A stretch of DNA of 64,000 bases from Acidobacteriota bacterium (GCA_016125275.1 WGMB01000009.1:1-64000), one strand, 5' to 3'. Shown: positions 8,442 to 19,823, counted from the stretch's first letter. The notes: a model not told the origin generated them from the letters alone. Numbers and translations: made by a program.

Positions 8442-10142
8442 GAGCTGGAAGTGCAGGCCGGCGTCCTGTAGCGAGCCGCTGTTGCCGGTCGTAATCCTGT
8501 GGAACGGCAAGCCCCAGTAGATTTCGACGTCGGGCTGAAGGGGCGATTCGCCGAGACGCGGTCCGGTCCAGCGGACGCCGACGCCCGCGGAGGCGAGCGT
8601 CTTCTCGCCCGAGCGGCTGTTCCCCCGGTTGTTCCACCCATGGCCGAAATCGACGAAGACCGCTCCCTGCAACTGTCCGAACGGACGGGCGCCCCGGAAC
8701 AGCGGAATCCTCGACTCGACCGAAGCGGTCAGGGCGTTGTCGCGGACGAGCTGATTCTGCCGGTAGCCGCGCACGCTGTAGCGGCCTCCGACGGGAAGCT
8801 GCTCGAGCGGCAGCAGCGCGCTGCCCGCAAGTTGGGCGTCTGATTTGAGAATCAACTGCATTTCCCGGACTCGGTCGAATCGTCGGGCCACCAGCGCCTG
8901 GCCGAGCCAAGCGACGAACCGTCCGTCCGGCGGCTTGACTCCGCCGCCGACCACCGCGCCGGGGGGCAGAACGTCTCGATGGATGGTCGGGTTCAACAGA
9001 TTCAGCCCGATGCTGAGGCGGGAGCTGACGTTGGCGACCTGCTTGGCCGTGCGGCGGGTCCAGTCTTGGTGGAGACGCAGGGCCGTGACCACCGATCGAC
9101 CGTTGGTCGCGCCGGCCGAGAACGAAAAAGGCTGGCCGAACAGGTACGACTGGTTGATCGAGTGCTCCAGCGTCGCGCCGAGGCTGGCCCGCTCGTTGAC
9201 GAGTCGCCCTTCGGAGCCGCCGGGCCGGTTTCTGAGTAGAATCGGCGCCGAGAAACCGAGCGAAAAGATTTCGGACTTGCTCGAGATGTCGAGCGACTGG
9301 AACGGCTCCTCGACGACGACGAAGTCGTTCTTGCGGTAGCCCAGCGCCACGGTCGCGTCGCGGGCGGTGACCGGCAGCGAGTAGGACGCCGAGATCTGCG
9401 GATTGAGCCCGGCGGAACGGCCATAGCCGACCCGCAAGGCGTCGCCCCTTCCCGTCAGACTCTCATGCGCGAAGTTTCCGGCGGCGCGCACCGGCCCGAC
9501 GGTTGGCGACTGGTAGTTGTTGAAGGTGATCCCCGCGCTCAGCGGGACCCGTTCTTCCACCGCCACGTCGAGCACGCTCGCGCCTCCGCCATAGGGTCGA
9601 CCCTGCTCGTCGACGGCCCGCAGCTTTGCGTCGAAGCGGCGGACGCGATCGTCCAGATGCAGTTGCTGTAGCCGATCGCGCAGCCTGTAGGAATTGAGAA
9701 GCGTTCCCGCCCCACTCGCAATACGGTCGCGGTAGAAGCTCTTGCGAAACCAGCGGTTGCCCTGGATGTTGATCGTCGGGGCGGCTCCCTCGATGATGCG
9801 CATCGTGATCCTGCCTTCCACGACGGGTTGGTCGTCGATGACCGCGCCGGAGCTCACGTAGCCGCTGTCGACGTACTTCTGGGTCAGCTCGAGGCGGAGC
9901 TGCTCGAGCCGCTCGCCGGTGAACGCCTCCGACTCACGGGTGTATCGGTCTGCGATGTCCTGCAACCCGCCGCAGAAGGCCGGCTCACGCCCACACCCCA
10001 CGACGCGGATCTCGTGGAGGCTGACTTGGTCCAGATGCCGGACCAAGTCGTCCGCGCCGGAGCGTTGCGCCTGCATGGGCTGCGGGCCGCCCACCAAGGG
10101 GAGCAATCCGGCGAGAACCACGCTCCAGGGTCGCGGAAACAT
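8424..10142 (-). CDS. TpsB outer-membrane transporter (ShlB/FhaC/HecB family)
   Basis: This 572-residue Omp85-superfamily translocator of two-partner secretion has a signal peptide (to MQAQ), then POTRA-like segments (LHEIRVVGCG..., GRITMRIIEGAAPTINIQGNRWF) and a 16-strand-type barrel. The diagnostic family motif VRGY is present in GGRYSVRGYRQNQL, near residue 460. Its partner is the TpsA gene just upstream (13 bp spacing, same strand). The natural role is to recognise the TPS domain of the partner and export it through the outer membrane. The 3' end overlaps the DUF928 gene by 18 bp, tail to tail. The barrel is beta-rich to the last residue, so the gene looks complete. Confidence 0.92.
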   Translation of the reverse strand: MFPRPWSVVLAGLLPLVGGPQPMQAQRSGADDLVRHLDQVSLHEIRVVGCGREPAFCGGLQDIADRYTRESEAFTGERLEQLRLELTQKYVDSGYVSSGAVIDDQPVVEGRITMRIIEGAAPTINIQGNRWFRKSFYRDRIASGAGTLLNSYRLRDRLQQLHLDDRVRRFDAKLRAVDEQGRPYGGGASVLDVAVEERVPLSAGITFNNYQSPTVGPVRAAGNFAHESLTGRGDALRVGYGRSAGLNPQISASYSLPVTARDATVALGYRKNDFVVVEEPFQSLDISSKSEIFSLGFSAPILLRNRPGGSEGRLVNERASLGATLEHSINQSYLFGQPFSFSAGATNGRSVVTALRLHQDWTRRTAKQVANVSSRLSIGLNLLNPTIHRDVLPPGAVVGGGVKPPDGRFVAWLGQALVARRFDRVREMQLILKSDAQLAGSALLPLEQLPVGGRYSVRGYRQNQLVRDNALTASVESRIPLFRGARPFGQLQGAVFVDFGHGWNNRGNSRSGEKTLASAGVGVRWTGPRLGESPLQPDVEIYWGLPFHRITTGNSGSLQDAGLHFQLSLGRL

Positions 10143-10155
10143 CTCGCCTCACCGG

Positions 10156-13100
10156 CTATTGCGGACAACTCCCGTTGTTCGACGGCGCAGTCGACCGGCC
10201 TCCGCGTTGGCCCGGCGGCGGAGACGGCAGCCCCACCTGTGTGTAGGAACTGGCAAGCCGCCTCGACGACCCTGGGCCGCAGGGATCGGAGAGCAGGTCC
10301 GTGCTCCTGAGGAAGTAGTCGGATAAGGGATTGATGAATCCGCTCAGCTCGGCGACGGGAGAGCGGATGTCGATGACGCCGGGCGTGCTCAGGCGAGAGC
10401 TGGCGTCCAGAATGGAGCGGGGAGAGACCAGAAACGCCGTACGCGCCTCCAGCGTGATGTCTCCTCCGTCGCCCTCGATCGCTGAAGTCACTACGCTGGT
10501 CCGCTCCAACACGGCAAAGGCGGGGGCGCCGTCGCCAAACATGCTGATGTCGCCGGCGTTGCCGGCTCCGTTGCGAACGTTCGTCGCCACCACACTGTCC
10601 ACCAAGTGCGCCAGCGACCCCACGCGGAAGGTGATCTGCCCGCCGAGGCCACCGTTGGAGCCGGCGATGACCGTCCCCTCGCGGATCAGCAACAGATCGT
10701 CCGCGATCAATGAGATCGACCCAGCCTGGCCGGCATCCGCCTCGACCGACACGCCGCCCCCGTCGAGAACCTGGATGCGACTCGCGTGAACCACGATCGA
10801 GCCGGCGGCGCCGCTGTCCGGCTCTTTCCCCTCGCTCTTGCTCGACAGCCTGGAGCCGTCGGGGCTGGAAAGGGCGAGTCCCTCCGCGCCCGAGATTCGT
10901 ACGGTTCCCGTCGCTGTCAGTTGCACCGACCCCGCCTGGCCCCGGCCCGCGGTCGATGTCGTGATCTGCGCGCCATCAAGCAGCGTGGCGTCGCCCGCCT
11001 CGATCGTGATCGCGCCGCCGTCGCCGCGGCCTACAGTGTCCGCGCGGATCGCACCCGCATCCGAAATCGTCAGCGAGTCCGCCCGCAACACAACGCGACC
11101 GGCCGCTCCGTCGCCCAGGGAGTCGCTATAGACCCCGCTCGCGATCGTCTCTCCGGCGCGGGTCCGGCCGACGCCTTCGATCCGGACGGCGCCGGTCGAG
11201 GAAATGGTTACCGTCCCGCCGGCGCCGCGGCCGAGAGTGGCGCCTTCCACCCGGCTCCCTCCCCGGATCGTCAAGTTGTCGACGAGGATCGTGATCTCGC
11301 CCGAGGCGCCGTCGCTCTGCTCGCTCGAGCCGGTGCGCAACCCTGCCGCCGCACGAACCACGGCGCCGCCGGCAAGCTCCATGTCCGGCGTGGAAATGAC
11401 GATCGACCCCGCCGAACCCGAGCCGTTCGTATCGGACTGAATCCCATCCGGCGCGTCGACGCAGGCCGCCCCTTCGCACAGCGCCCCAAAGTTGCGCGGA
11501 CTCACCAAGCCGCCCTCGACTCTCACCGATTCGCCGGCGTTGATGGTGATGTCTCCCGCATCCCCCGACCCCAGCGTCGAGGTGGCGATGAGGGTCGGCG
11601 GATCGGTCGGCAGCCGGGGACCGTCTTCTGTATCCGCCTTGCCGAGCATCTCCAGGCGGGCTACGTCGATTTCGAGGTTGCCGGCGGAACCCGTGGCCAC
11701 GCCGTCGACGTCCGGCCCGGAGCGCAGGTTGATCGCACTGCCCCCGGCCAGCCGCAGATCCGTCGCCTCGATTCGTACGTCGCCGCCGGGGCGCGATCCC
11801 AGCGTTTGCGCCAGGATCAGAGCGCTCTCTCCGACCAGCTCGATGGAATCGGCCACGCGGATCGTGACGCCGCCCCCAGCCAATCCACCATCGAGCGGGT
11901 AACCATCGTCCGCCGCCAAGGCGCTGTTGGAGACGACCTGGACCGTGGCCCCGTCGGCCACCTTCAGTGAATTCGCGTCGATGGCGATGGAGCCCGCCTT
12001 TGCGGAGCCGCCTCGGACGGTGTCATTGACGATGCCCGTCACGTCGCCGGTCAAGGTGACGGCCGCGCCGGGAGCGTCGATCGTGATGCGGCCCCCGTCC
12101 CCGTCCCCTCTGGCCGTGCCGTAGATTCTGGCCCCTTCCGAGAGGTCGAGGCGGCTGCCGGCTTGGACCGAGATGTCCCCGAGACCGCGACACGTTTCAC
12201 AGGACACCACCCGCACCTGGGCGCCGCCTTTGAGCTCGATCCTGCCCGCCGCAAGATGGATGTCGCCGCCTGCCGCCTCCGCGGCGGAGTCCGACTGGAT
12301 CAATCCGCCGTCCAGCTCAATCGAGTCCCCCGCGGCGAGATCGACCATCCCGCCGCCTCGCGGCCCCTGCGCGTTGGCTGAAACAACCGCCTCACCCTCG
12401 AGGACGAAGCGCCCCGCCCGCACGTAGATCTGTCCGGAGCCGGGCGCCTCGATGCGAGCTGCGTCGACGGTGACGAGCGCCTCCGGGTTGTCGCTCGCCG
12501 CGGCGGGCGGCCCGGAGAAGGCGACCTCGCCGGACCCGGACTGTGCGGTCAGGCGGATGCTTCCGTTGGGGGCGAACAGCCCGGCGCCGGCTCCGCTGAC
12601 CCGGATTGCACGCCCGGCCAGCGCCAGCGACTGGGAGTCACGAACCGCGAGCCGGCTGCCGCTGACCTCGATCGTTCCTCCTTCGCGCTGGTCGAAGAAC
12701 CCAAAGGCCTCGGGCGGCGTCTCCGCGAACGTGCTGGTTCGGCTGGGGTCGGCGAAGAACTGCCCGTTCTCCTTGCCGAACGAGACGGAATCGGCGGCGC
12801 CGGCGTAGAAGGATCCGCCGATGTCCAGCCTGGCGTTCGACTGGAAGAGGATGCCATGGGGGTTGATCAAGAAGAGGTTGACGCCCTCGATGTCCGACCG
12901 GATTGTGCCGTCGATCTGCGACTGCTGCGACCCGGTAATCCGGGCCAGGATGTTCTCAATCCCCTGGGGACCGAGGAAGTTTGCCGTCTGCCCCGTGCTG
13001 AGATTGAACACCGAGAAGCTGTGAAATAGGTTCGGCCCGTGGATCTCCCCCGCTTCCGGCCCGATCGAATAGGTGGCGGAGGCCGCATCGAGGCTCACCG

Positions 13101-13197
13101 TCGGAACGTCGCCGATCGAGCCGTCCGGGATGATCTGAGCGTGGAGTCCGCAGCAGAACGCCGTGAAGAGCAAGCCTCGAACCACTGGGCGCCCCAT
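10156..13197 (-). CDS. TpsA exoprotein with filamentous-haemagglutinin secretion domain
   Basis: This 1013-residue secreted protein has a signal peptide (to LHAQ), then a TPS/haemagglutinin activity domain with GIENILARITG, SQIDGTIRS and NLFLINPHGILFQ. The rest is a long right-handed beta-helix: many short strands with G/A-rich turns and IT/IDA steps (GDISVQAGS, GGRITIDAP, GGAITIEAG). The C-terminus has SDPCGPGSSRRLASSYTQVG followed by a Pro/Gly-rich tail, resembling the C-terminal signature of cyanobacterial haemagglutinin-like TpsA proteins. It should be exported by the TpsB encoded 13 bp downstream and act at the cell surface as an adhesin or scaffold; what it binds is unknown. It is the first gene of the minus-strand pair. 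At 1013 residues it is short for a classical FHA-type adhesin. Confidence 0.92.
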   Translation of the reverse strand: MGRPVVRGLLFTAFCCGLHAQIIPDGSIGDVPTVSLDAASATYSIGPEAGEIHGPNLFHSFSVFNLSTGQTANFLGPQGIENILARITGSQQSQIDGTIRSDIEGVNLFLINPHGILFQSNARLDIGGSFYAGAADSVSFGKENGQFFADPSRTSTFAETPPEAFGFFDQREGGTIEVSGSRLAVRDSQSLALAGRAIRVSGAGAGLFAPNGSIRLTAQSGSGEVAFSGPPAAASDNPEALVTVDAARIEAPGSGQIYVRAGRFVLEGEAVVSANAQGPRGGGMVDLAAGDSIELDGGLIQSDSAAEAAGGDIHLAAGRIELKGGAQVRVVSCETCRGLGDISVQAGSRLDLSEGARIYGTARGDGDGGRITIDAPGAAVTLTGDVTGIVNDTVRGGSAKAGSIAIDANSLKVADGATVQVVSNSALAADDGYPLDGGLAGGGVTIRVADSIELVGESALILAQTLGSRPGGDVRIEATDLRLAGGSAINLRSGPDVDGVATGSAGNLEIDVARLEMLGKADTEDGPRLPTDPPTLIATSTLGSGDAGDITINAGESVRVEGGLVSPRNFGALCEGAACVDAPDGIQSDTNGSGSAGSIVISTPDMELAGGAVVRAAAGLRTGSSEQSDGASGEITILVDNLTIRGGSRVEGATLGRGAGGTVTISSTGAVRIEGVGRTRAGETIASGVYSDSLGDGAAGRVVLRADSLTISDAGAIRADTVGRGDGGAITIEAGDATLLDGAQITTSTAGRGQAGSVQLTATGTVRISGAEGLALSSPDGSRLSSKSEGKEPDSGAAGSIVVHASRIQVLDGGGVSVEADAGQAGSISLIADDLLLIREGTVIAGSNGGLGGQITFRVGSLAHLVDSVVATNVRNGAGNAGDISMFGDGAPAFAVLERTSVVTSAIEGDGGDITLEARTAFLVSPRSILDASSRLSTPGVIDIRSPVAELSGFINPLSDYFLRSTDLLSDPCGPGSSRRLASSYTQVGLPSPPPGQRGGRSTAPSNNGSCPQ

Positions 13198-13310
13198 AGC
13201 GCCTGCGAGCGTACCTCAGGCCCTTACCTGCGTCAAGGCGCGTTTGCGAGCCCTGCGACGAGTCGCGCGGGGAAGTCCGCAGCCTGCGGTTTTGTTGGGA
13301 GGGGGGGGAG

Positions 13311-13387
13311 TGGCGCGCTCGGGAGGATTCGAACCCCCGACCTTCTGGTCCGTAGCCAGACGCTCTATCCAGCTGAGCTACGAGCGC
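13311..13387 (-). tRNA. tRNA-Arg (anticodon ACG)
   Basis: This 77-nt cloverleaf on the minus strand has acceptor stem GCGCTCG/CGAGCGC, discriminator G and an encoded CCA. The D arm is GCTC/GAGC. The anticodon stem TCTGG/CCAGA holds loop CTACGGA, and the T arm has TTCGAAT. Anticodon ACG reads CGN arginine codons after A34-to-inosine editing. No duplicate of its 3' end and no integrase were seen nearby, so there is no sign that it is an occupied attachment site. Confidence 0.97.
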
Positions 13388-13473
13388 GCAAGGACATTTC
13401 CGAGAATAGCGTGCTTTGCGTGGGGAGTCAACGCGGGGGCGGGCTGCGCCACTTTCCTGCGACGATTGTCTCG

Positions 13474-15078
13474 ATGGCTCGTCGCGCACCGACTCCGCGG
13501 CCGCTCCCGGCGCCCGCCCGTCCGGATGCCCCCCCACTGTGGGCTCTGCCGGCCGTGCTGGCGTTGGCGCTGGTCTTGCGTGGATTGCGGCTCATGGCGG
13601 ATCTGCCGGTGGTCGGCGACGAGAGCATCTACCTGCGCTGGGCCGAGATCATCACCGGACAGGGCGGCTGGTTCGTGTCGTTGCTCGACGGCAAGCCGCC
13701 GCTGAGCTATTGGCTCTACGCCGCCGCGCGGCTGCTGAGCGACGATCCCCTGCTGGGGCCCCGCTGGATCTCCGTGCTGGCCGGCACGGCCACGACTGCC
13801 GCCGTCTGCGCCGTCGGCTCGGCCTTGCGCAACGCACGCGTCGGACTGCTCGCGGCGAGTCTCTACGCCGTGCTGCCTTGGGCGATGCTCTATGACCGCC
13901 TGGCCTACACCGAATCGCTGGTGAACCTGGGCGGGGCCGTTGTGGCTTGGCTCTCCGTGCGGCTGGTCCGGCAAGAACCCCCGTCCGGCACCGCGGCCGC
14001 CGCCGTGGGCCTGGCCTTGGGACTGGCGCTGTTCACCAAGACGACGGCGCTGCTGTATGCGCCGGCGCCCTTGCTGGCCGCACTGACTGTCGGCAAAGCT
14101 TCTTGGCGCGAGTGGGGCCCGAAGCTGGCTCTGGTCTGCGCGATAGCGGCGTGTTTCCCCGCCCTGTCGGCGGCGCTCACCCCCGAGGCCCCCCAACTCG
14201 CCGACCACAGCGCCCTGCTGCACAAGACGCACTTCTTCGTCACGCCGGCGGAGCTGCTGTCGAACCCCACGGGCCGGCTGGGCGAGAACCTGCCGCTGTT
14301 GCTCGAGTTTCTGGGCGCCTACTTGAGCTGGCCGTTGTTGTTGGCGGCTGTCGGCGCCTTCGTCGTCCTGGTACGGCGGCGCGATCCGGCGGCTTGGTTC
14401 CTGCTGGGTTTGAGCGCGCTTCCCATGCTGGCCGAGGCCCTGCTTCTGACTCGGTTCTTCTCGCGGTATCCGTTTCCGCACGCCTGGCCGCTGCTGGTCG
14501 CGACGGCCTTGGCGGCGGACGCGCTGTGGGACGCGCCCCGACTCCGCACACCGGTTCGCGCCGGATCGGCCGCGCTGGCCGCCCTGTTGCTGACGATGAG
14601 CCTGCGGATCGTCTACGCGCCACAGGCGGGCATGGCCTGGGCGGACTCGACCTACTATTTCTCCGATTCCCCGGCGGCGGGCTGGGGCCTGGAGCAGGTC
14701 GTCGCGGCCGTACGCCAGGAAGCTCGCGGCGGCCCCGTTCTGCTGTTGACCGACCCCATCTGGGGAACCCCCGCCGATGCCCTGTTCGCATACCTCAACG
14801 GCCGCGACGGCGTTCGAGTCGCGGAGGCTTGGTGGCTCGAGGCCGATCCCAATGCGCCCCTCATCCCCGGGCGGGAGGTCGAGGTCTGGCGCTCGCACTA
14901 TGAACGCACGCCGGGCGGCTCCATCGACTTCAGCAGGTACCGAGCCGTCTTTTACGCGACGGTCACCAACTACCGCCGGCCGGAGGAAGTGGCGGCCCGG
15001 GCGCCGGGCGCACGGCGCGTCCTGTCTGTCCCCAAGCCCGGCGGAGCACAGTCGCTGGACCTCTACCGCTTGCGTTGA
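13474..15078 (+). CDS. GT39-type (PMT/ArnT-like) membrane glycosyltransferase
   Basis: This 534-residue polytopic protein resembles the PMT_2 / ArnT family. An early helix ends in LRLMADLPVVGDESIYLRWA, whose acidic pair lies in the first external loop expected to bind the polyprenyl-phosphate sugar donor. SLLDGKPPLSYWLY follows, then about ten more hydrophobic helices and a soluble C-terminal domain of about 150 residues. Such enzymes move a sugar from a lipid carrier to lipid or protein on the outer face of the inner membrane. The frame stays open upstream across the tRNA, but ATG 13474 is the first start after the tRNA gene and leads straight into the Pro/Arg-rich N-tail. It stands alone between the tRNA and the dehydrogenase gene. 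Substrate unknown. Confidence 0.78.
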   Translation: MARRAPTPRPLPAPARPDAPPLWALPAVLALALVLRGLRLMADLPVVGDESIYLRWAEIITGQGGWFVSLLDGKPPLSYWLYAAARLLSDDPLLGPRWISVLAGTATTAAVCAVGSALRNARVGLLAASLYAVLPWAMLYDRLAYTESLVNLGGAVVAWLSVRLVRQEPPSGTAAAAVGLALGLALFTKTTALLYAPAPLLAALTVGKASWREWGPKLALVCAIAACFPALSAALTPEAPQLADHSALLHKTHFFVTPAELLSNPTGRLGENLPLLLEFLGAYLSWPLLLAAVGAFVVLVRRRDPAAWFLLGLSALPMLAEALLLTRFFSRYPFPHAWPLLVATALAADALWDAPRLRTPVRAGSAALAALLLTMSLRIVYAPQAGMAWADSTYYFSDSPAAGWGLEQVVAAVRQEARGGPVLLLTDPIWGTPADALFAYLNGRDGVRVAEAWWLEADPNAPLIPGREVEVWRSHYERTPGGSIDFSRYRAVFYATVTNYRRPEEVAARAPGARRVLSVPKPGGAQSLDLYRLR

Positions 15079-15105
15079 GCGCCGCTGGCCCCTCCGGGAC
15101 GAATG

Positions 15106-15111
15106 TACGAT
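15106..15111 (+). promoter_or_regulatory. candidate -10 box before the sorbosone-dehydrogenase-like gene
   Basis: TACGAT lies 14 nt before the ATG at 15126, just past the previous gene's stop. No good -35 was recognised. It would give a leader of only a few bases. Confidence 0.3.
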
Positions 15112-15125
15112 ACTGACAACCGATC

Positions 15126-16346
15126 ATGAGAGCCAACCGTCAGATCGTCACTCTGGCCTTGCTGGGCCTTGCCGCCGCGGGGCTCGCCGTCAGCCAGGAC
15201 GGCAAGAAGCCCGTCAACTGGGACAAGGGCATTCCGGAGCCTTTCGCCACGCCCTCGGCGTCGAACCGCCCGCAGGTCATCGACCGGCCGGACGGCGCCA
15301 AGCTGTCGTTGCCGCAGGGCTTCAAGATCGAGGAGTTCGCCACGAGCCCGGACTTCAACCGGCCGCGGTACATGTACCTACTGCCCAACGAGCACATTTT
15401 GATGTCCGACTCGGGCGACGCCTCGCAGGCCAACGGCGTGGTCTACCACCTGAACCCCGACGGCAAGCAGGTGTCGAAGCTCATCGAAGGGCTGGACCGC
15501 CCCTTCGGCATCCAGTTGCACGAGAAGTGGCTGTATGTGGCCGAGACGACCTCCCTCAAGCGCTACCCCTTCGACGCCAAGGCCGTGAAGGTGACCGGTA
15601 AGGGCGAGGAGATCTACCCCATGCCCGACTTCGGCAAGGGGCACTGGACTCGGACGATTCTGTTCAACAAGGACCACTCGAAGCTCTATCTCACGATCGG
15701 TTCGGGGTCGAACGTCGACGCCGGCGAGCCGCAGCAGCGGGCCGCGCTCCATCGCATGAACCCGGACGGCACGGAGTTCGAGACCGTCGCCGAGGGGCTG
15801 CGGAACACCATCGGCCTGCGCTTCAACCCGACCACCGGCAAGCTCTGGGCCTCTGTGCAGGAGCGTGACGGACTGGGCGACGATCTCGTCTCGGACTACC
15901 TCGTGCAGGTAGAGGAGGGCGGCTTCTACGGCTGGCCCTACGCCTACACGGGACCGCACGAGGACCCTCGCCGCAAGGGCGAGAAGCCCGATCTGGTGAA
16001 GAAGACGCTCTACCCGGACGTGCTGCTGGGCGCGCACGTGGCCGTGCTCGACATGCAGTTCTACAGCGGCAAGCAGTTCCCGGCAAAATACCGCGACGGC
16101 CTGTTCCTGGCCTTCCACGGTTCTTGGAATCGCGCCGACCGCATCGGCTACAAGGTCGCCTTCATCCCCTTCAAGAACGGACAGCCGGCTTCGGGTCCGC
16201 AGGACTTCTTGACCGGCTGGATGTTGAGCCCCGACAAGCGCCAGGTGTGGGGTCGCCCGGTGGGGCTGCTCGTGCTCTCCGACGGCTCGCTGCTGGTGAG
16301 CGATGACGGCGGCAAGAAGGTCTGGCGGATCTCGTACGGCGGCTGA
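15126..16346 (+). CDS. PQQ-dependent sugar / sorbosone dehydrogenase family protein
   Basis: This 406-residue exported beta-propeller protein has a signal peptide (MRANRQIVTLALLGLAAAGLAVSQ). It has the glucose/sorbosone dehydrogenase blade motifs: FNRPRYMYLLPNEHIL, GLDRPFGIQL, LYLTIGSGSN, GLRNTIGLRFNP, FLAFHGSWNR, RPVGLLVLSDGSLLVSDD. Proteins of this family oxidise sugars or related aldehydes in the periplasm with PQQ, but many members have no proven substrate. No PQQ synthesis genes occur in the window. A strong terminator follows at once, and the next gene is convergent, so it is monocistronic or the end of a short unit. Family assignment is firm; the substrate is not. Confidence 0.85.
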   Translation: MRANRQIVTLALLGLAAAGLAVSQDGKKPVNWDKGIPEPFATPSASNRPQVIDRPDGAKLSLPQGFKIEEFATSPDFNRPRYMYLLPNEHILMSDSGDASQANGVVYHLNPDGKQVSKLIEGLDRPFGIQLHEKWLYVAETTSLKRYPFDAKAVKVTGKGEEIYPMPDFGKGHWTRTILFNKDHSKLYLTIGSGSNVDAGEPQQRAALHRMNPDGTEFETVAEGLRNTIGLRFNPTTGKLWASVQERDGLGDDLVSDYLVQVEEGGFYGWPYAYTGPHEDPRRKGEKPDLVKKTLYPDVLLGAHVAVLDMQFYSGKQFPAKYRDGLFLAFHGSWNRADRIGYKVAFIPFKNGQPASGPQDFLTGWMLSPDKRQVWGRPVGLLVLSDGSLLVSDDGGKKVWRISYGG

Positions 16347-16372
16347 CCGCGGCTGCAACGAACAGGGAGCGA

Positions 16373-16408
16373 GGCGGCGCGGTGATCGACCGCGCCGCCT
16401 TCTTCTTT

Positions 16409-16410
<2 letters not shown>
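16373..16410. terminator. strong intrinsic terminator, shared by convergent genes
   Basis: GGCGGCGCGGT pairs perfectly with ACCGCGCCGCC (11 bp, 5-nt loop), followed by the T-rich TTCTTCTTTTT on the plus strand. It ends the dehydrogenase transcript and touches the stop of the convergent prolyl oligopeptidase gene, for which it can act in the other direction. Confidence 0.85.
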
Positions 16411-18538
<2,128 letters not shown>

Positions 18539-18569
18539 GGCGATGTACGGATTGTAGCGAGGATGGAAC

Positions 18570-18590
18570 GATGGCCCCGGCGGGGCCATC
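18570..18590. repeat. perfect inverted repeat between divergent genes
   Basis: GATGGCCCC, a 3-nt spacer, then GGGGCCATC. It sits in the 83-bp divergent promoter region of the prolyl oligopeptidase gene (minus) and the transporter gene (plus). It could be an operator for both genes or an RNA hairpin in either leader. Confidence 0.5.
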
Positions 18591-18621
18591 TTCCTGCTAC
18601 CCTTCTCGAAGTCAAGACCTT

Positions 18622-19752
18622 ATGAATCTCGATCTGTCGGAACGCCAGCGCGCAACGGTCGGCGTCGCTCTGACCATTCTGGCGGCCTGCGTGATCCTGG
18701 CCGCGGTGGGATTCGTTTTCTGGCTGCTGGCGAAGTTCGTCGCCGAGTTCTCGAGCGTGATCATGCCGCTGGCGGTGGCGGCCATCGCGGCGTTGGTCTT
18801 CAAGCCGTATTTCGACCTGTTGCAGCGCAGACTGAGGCTTCCGCCGGCCCTGGCCGTGGCCGCGGTCTTCGCCTCGATCCTCGTTCCGCTAGGGGCCTTC
18901 GCCTGGTTCTTTGGGGCCAAGATGGTCTCGCAAGGCAACGACGTGGCCGCGCGCCTGCCGGAGCTGATCGACGCGGCCAACCGCAACCTACGGGCGCAGT
19001 TGCCCGAGGTGATCGCCTTTTTCGAACGGCACGGCTTGGACAAAGCGCTCGACTCGGCCATCGAGGGGGGCCGCAAGCAGCTCGTGGACGGCCTGCAAAC
19101 GTTCGGCTCCGGGGCCTTGTCCGCCGGCGCGGGCGTGCTCTCGTTCGTGGGCTCGGCGCTTTCGTGGGTGGTCCTGCCGGTCTATTTCGGCTTCTTTCTG
19201 ATGGCCGACGGCTGGCAACTGGATCGCTTGAAGAAGCACCTGCCGTTCCTCAAGCCCGACACGCGCGACGACGTGGTCTATCTGATCCAGCAGTTCGTGG
19301 ACATCATCGTGGCCTTCTTTCGCGGACAGATCATCATCGCCTTCCTGCAAGGCTTGCTTTTCGCCGTAGGGTTCTCGATCGTGGGCTTGCAGTACGGCTT
19401 TCTGATCGGGCTGGCGCTGGGCTTTCTGAACATCATCCCCTACCTGGGCAACATCGTGGGCTTGAGCGTGGCCCTGCCGCTGGCGCTGTTGCAGCCGGAG
19501 GGCGGCTGGGTGCGGGTGGGCCTGGCGCTGATCGTCTTCGCGATCGTGCAGACGATCGAAGGCTACTTCCTGACGCCCAAGATCATGGGCGAGCGTACGG
19601 GCCTACACCCGATGGCGATCATCGTGGCGATCTTCTTCTGGGGCACGGCTCTTTCAGGAATCCTGGGCATGATCCTGGCGATCCCGCTGACGGCCTTCCT
19701 GGTGGTCTTCTGGCGCTTGGCGAAAGAGAAATACGTCCAGGAGCTGGTCTGA
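18622..19752 (+). CDS. AI-2E family transporter (TqsA/PerM type)
   Basis: This 376-residue membrane protein of the PF01594 type has two N-terminal helices, a soluble amphipathic segment (about 95-175) and a cluster of C-terminal helices. Family patterns include ALSWVVLPVYFGFFLMADG, FFRGQIIIAFLQG, LGFLNIIPYLGNIVG and EGYFLTPKIMGERTGLHP. Family members export small molecules (AI-2 in TqsA) or exchange ions with protons, and the substrate cannot be read from sequence. ATG 18622 is preferred over the in-frame ATG at 18571, which lies inside the inverted repeat and would add a soluble tail before the first helix. The next gene starts 71 bp downstream. Confidence 0.85.
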   Translation: MNLDLSERQRATVGVALTILAACVILAAVGFVFWLLAKFVAEFSSVIMPLAVAAIAALVFKPYFDLLQRRLRLPPALAVAAVFASILVPLGAFAWFFGAKMVSQGNDVAARLPELIDAANRNLRAQLPEVIAFFERHGLDKALDSAIEGGRKQLVDGLQTFGSGALSAGAGVLSFVGSALSWVVLPVYFGFFLMADGWQLDRLKKHLPFLKPDTRDDVVYLIQQFVDIIVAFFRGQIIIAFLQGLLFAVGFSIVGLQYGFLIGLALGFLNIIPYLGNIVGLSVALPLALLQPEGGWVRVGLALIVFAIVQTIEGYFLTPKIMGERTGLHPMAIIVAIFFWGTALSGILGMILAIPLTAFLVVFWRLAKEKYVQELV

Positions 19753-19823
19753 CCGATTCCCCGGGCCGGACGCGCCTTCCGTCGAAGTGAGATTCTGACG
19801 GGAAGGACTCACTGAACCCCGTC

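Noticed and set aside
13311-13387. tRNA-Arg as an integration site
   Set aside because: No direct repeat of its 3' end, no integrase and no foreign gene cluster beside it.
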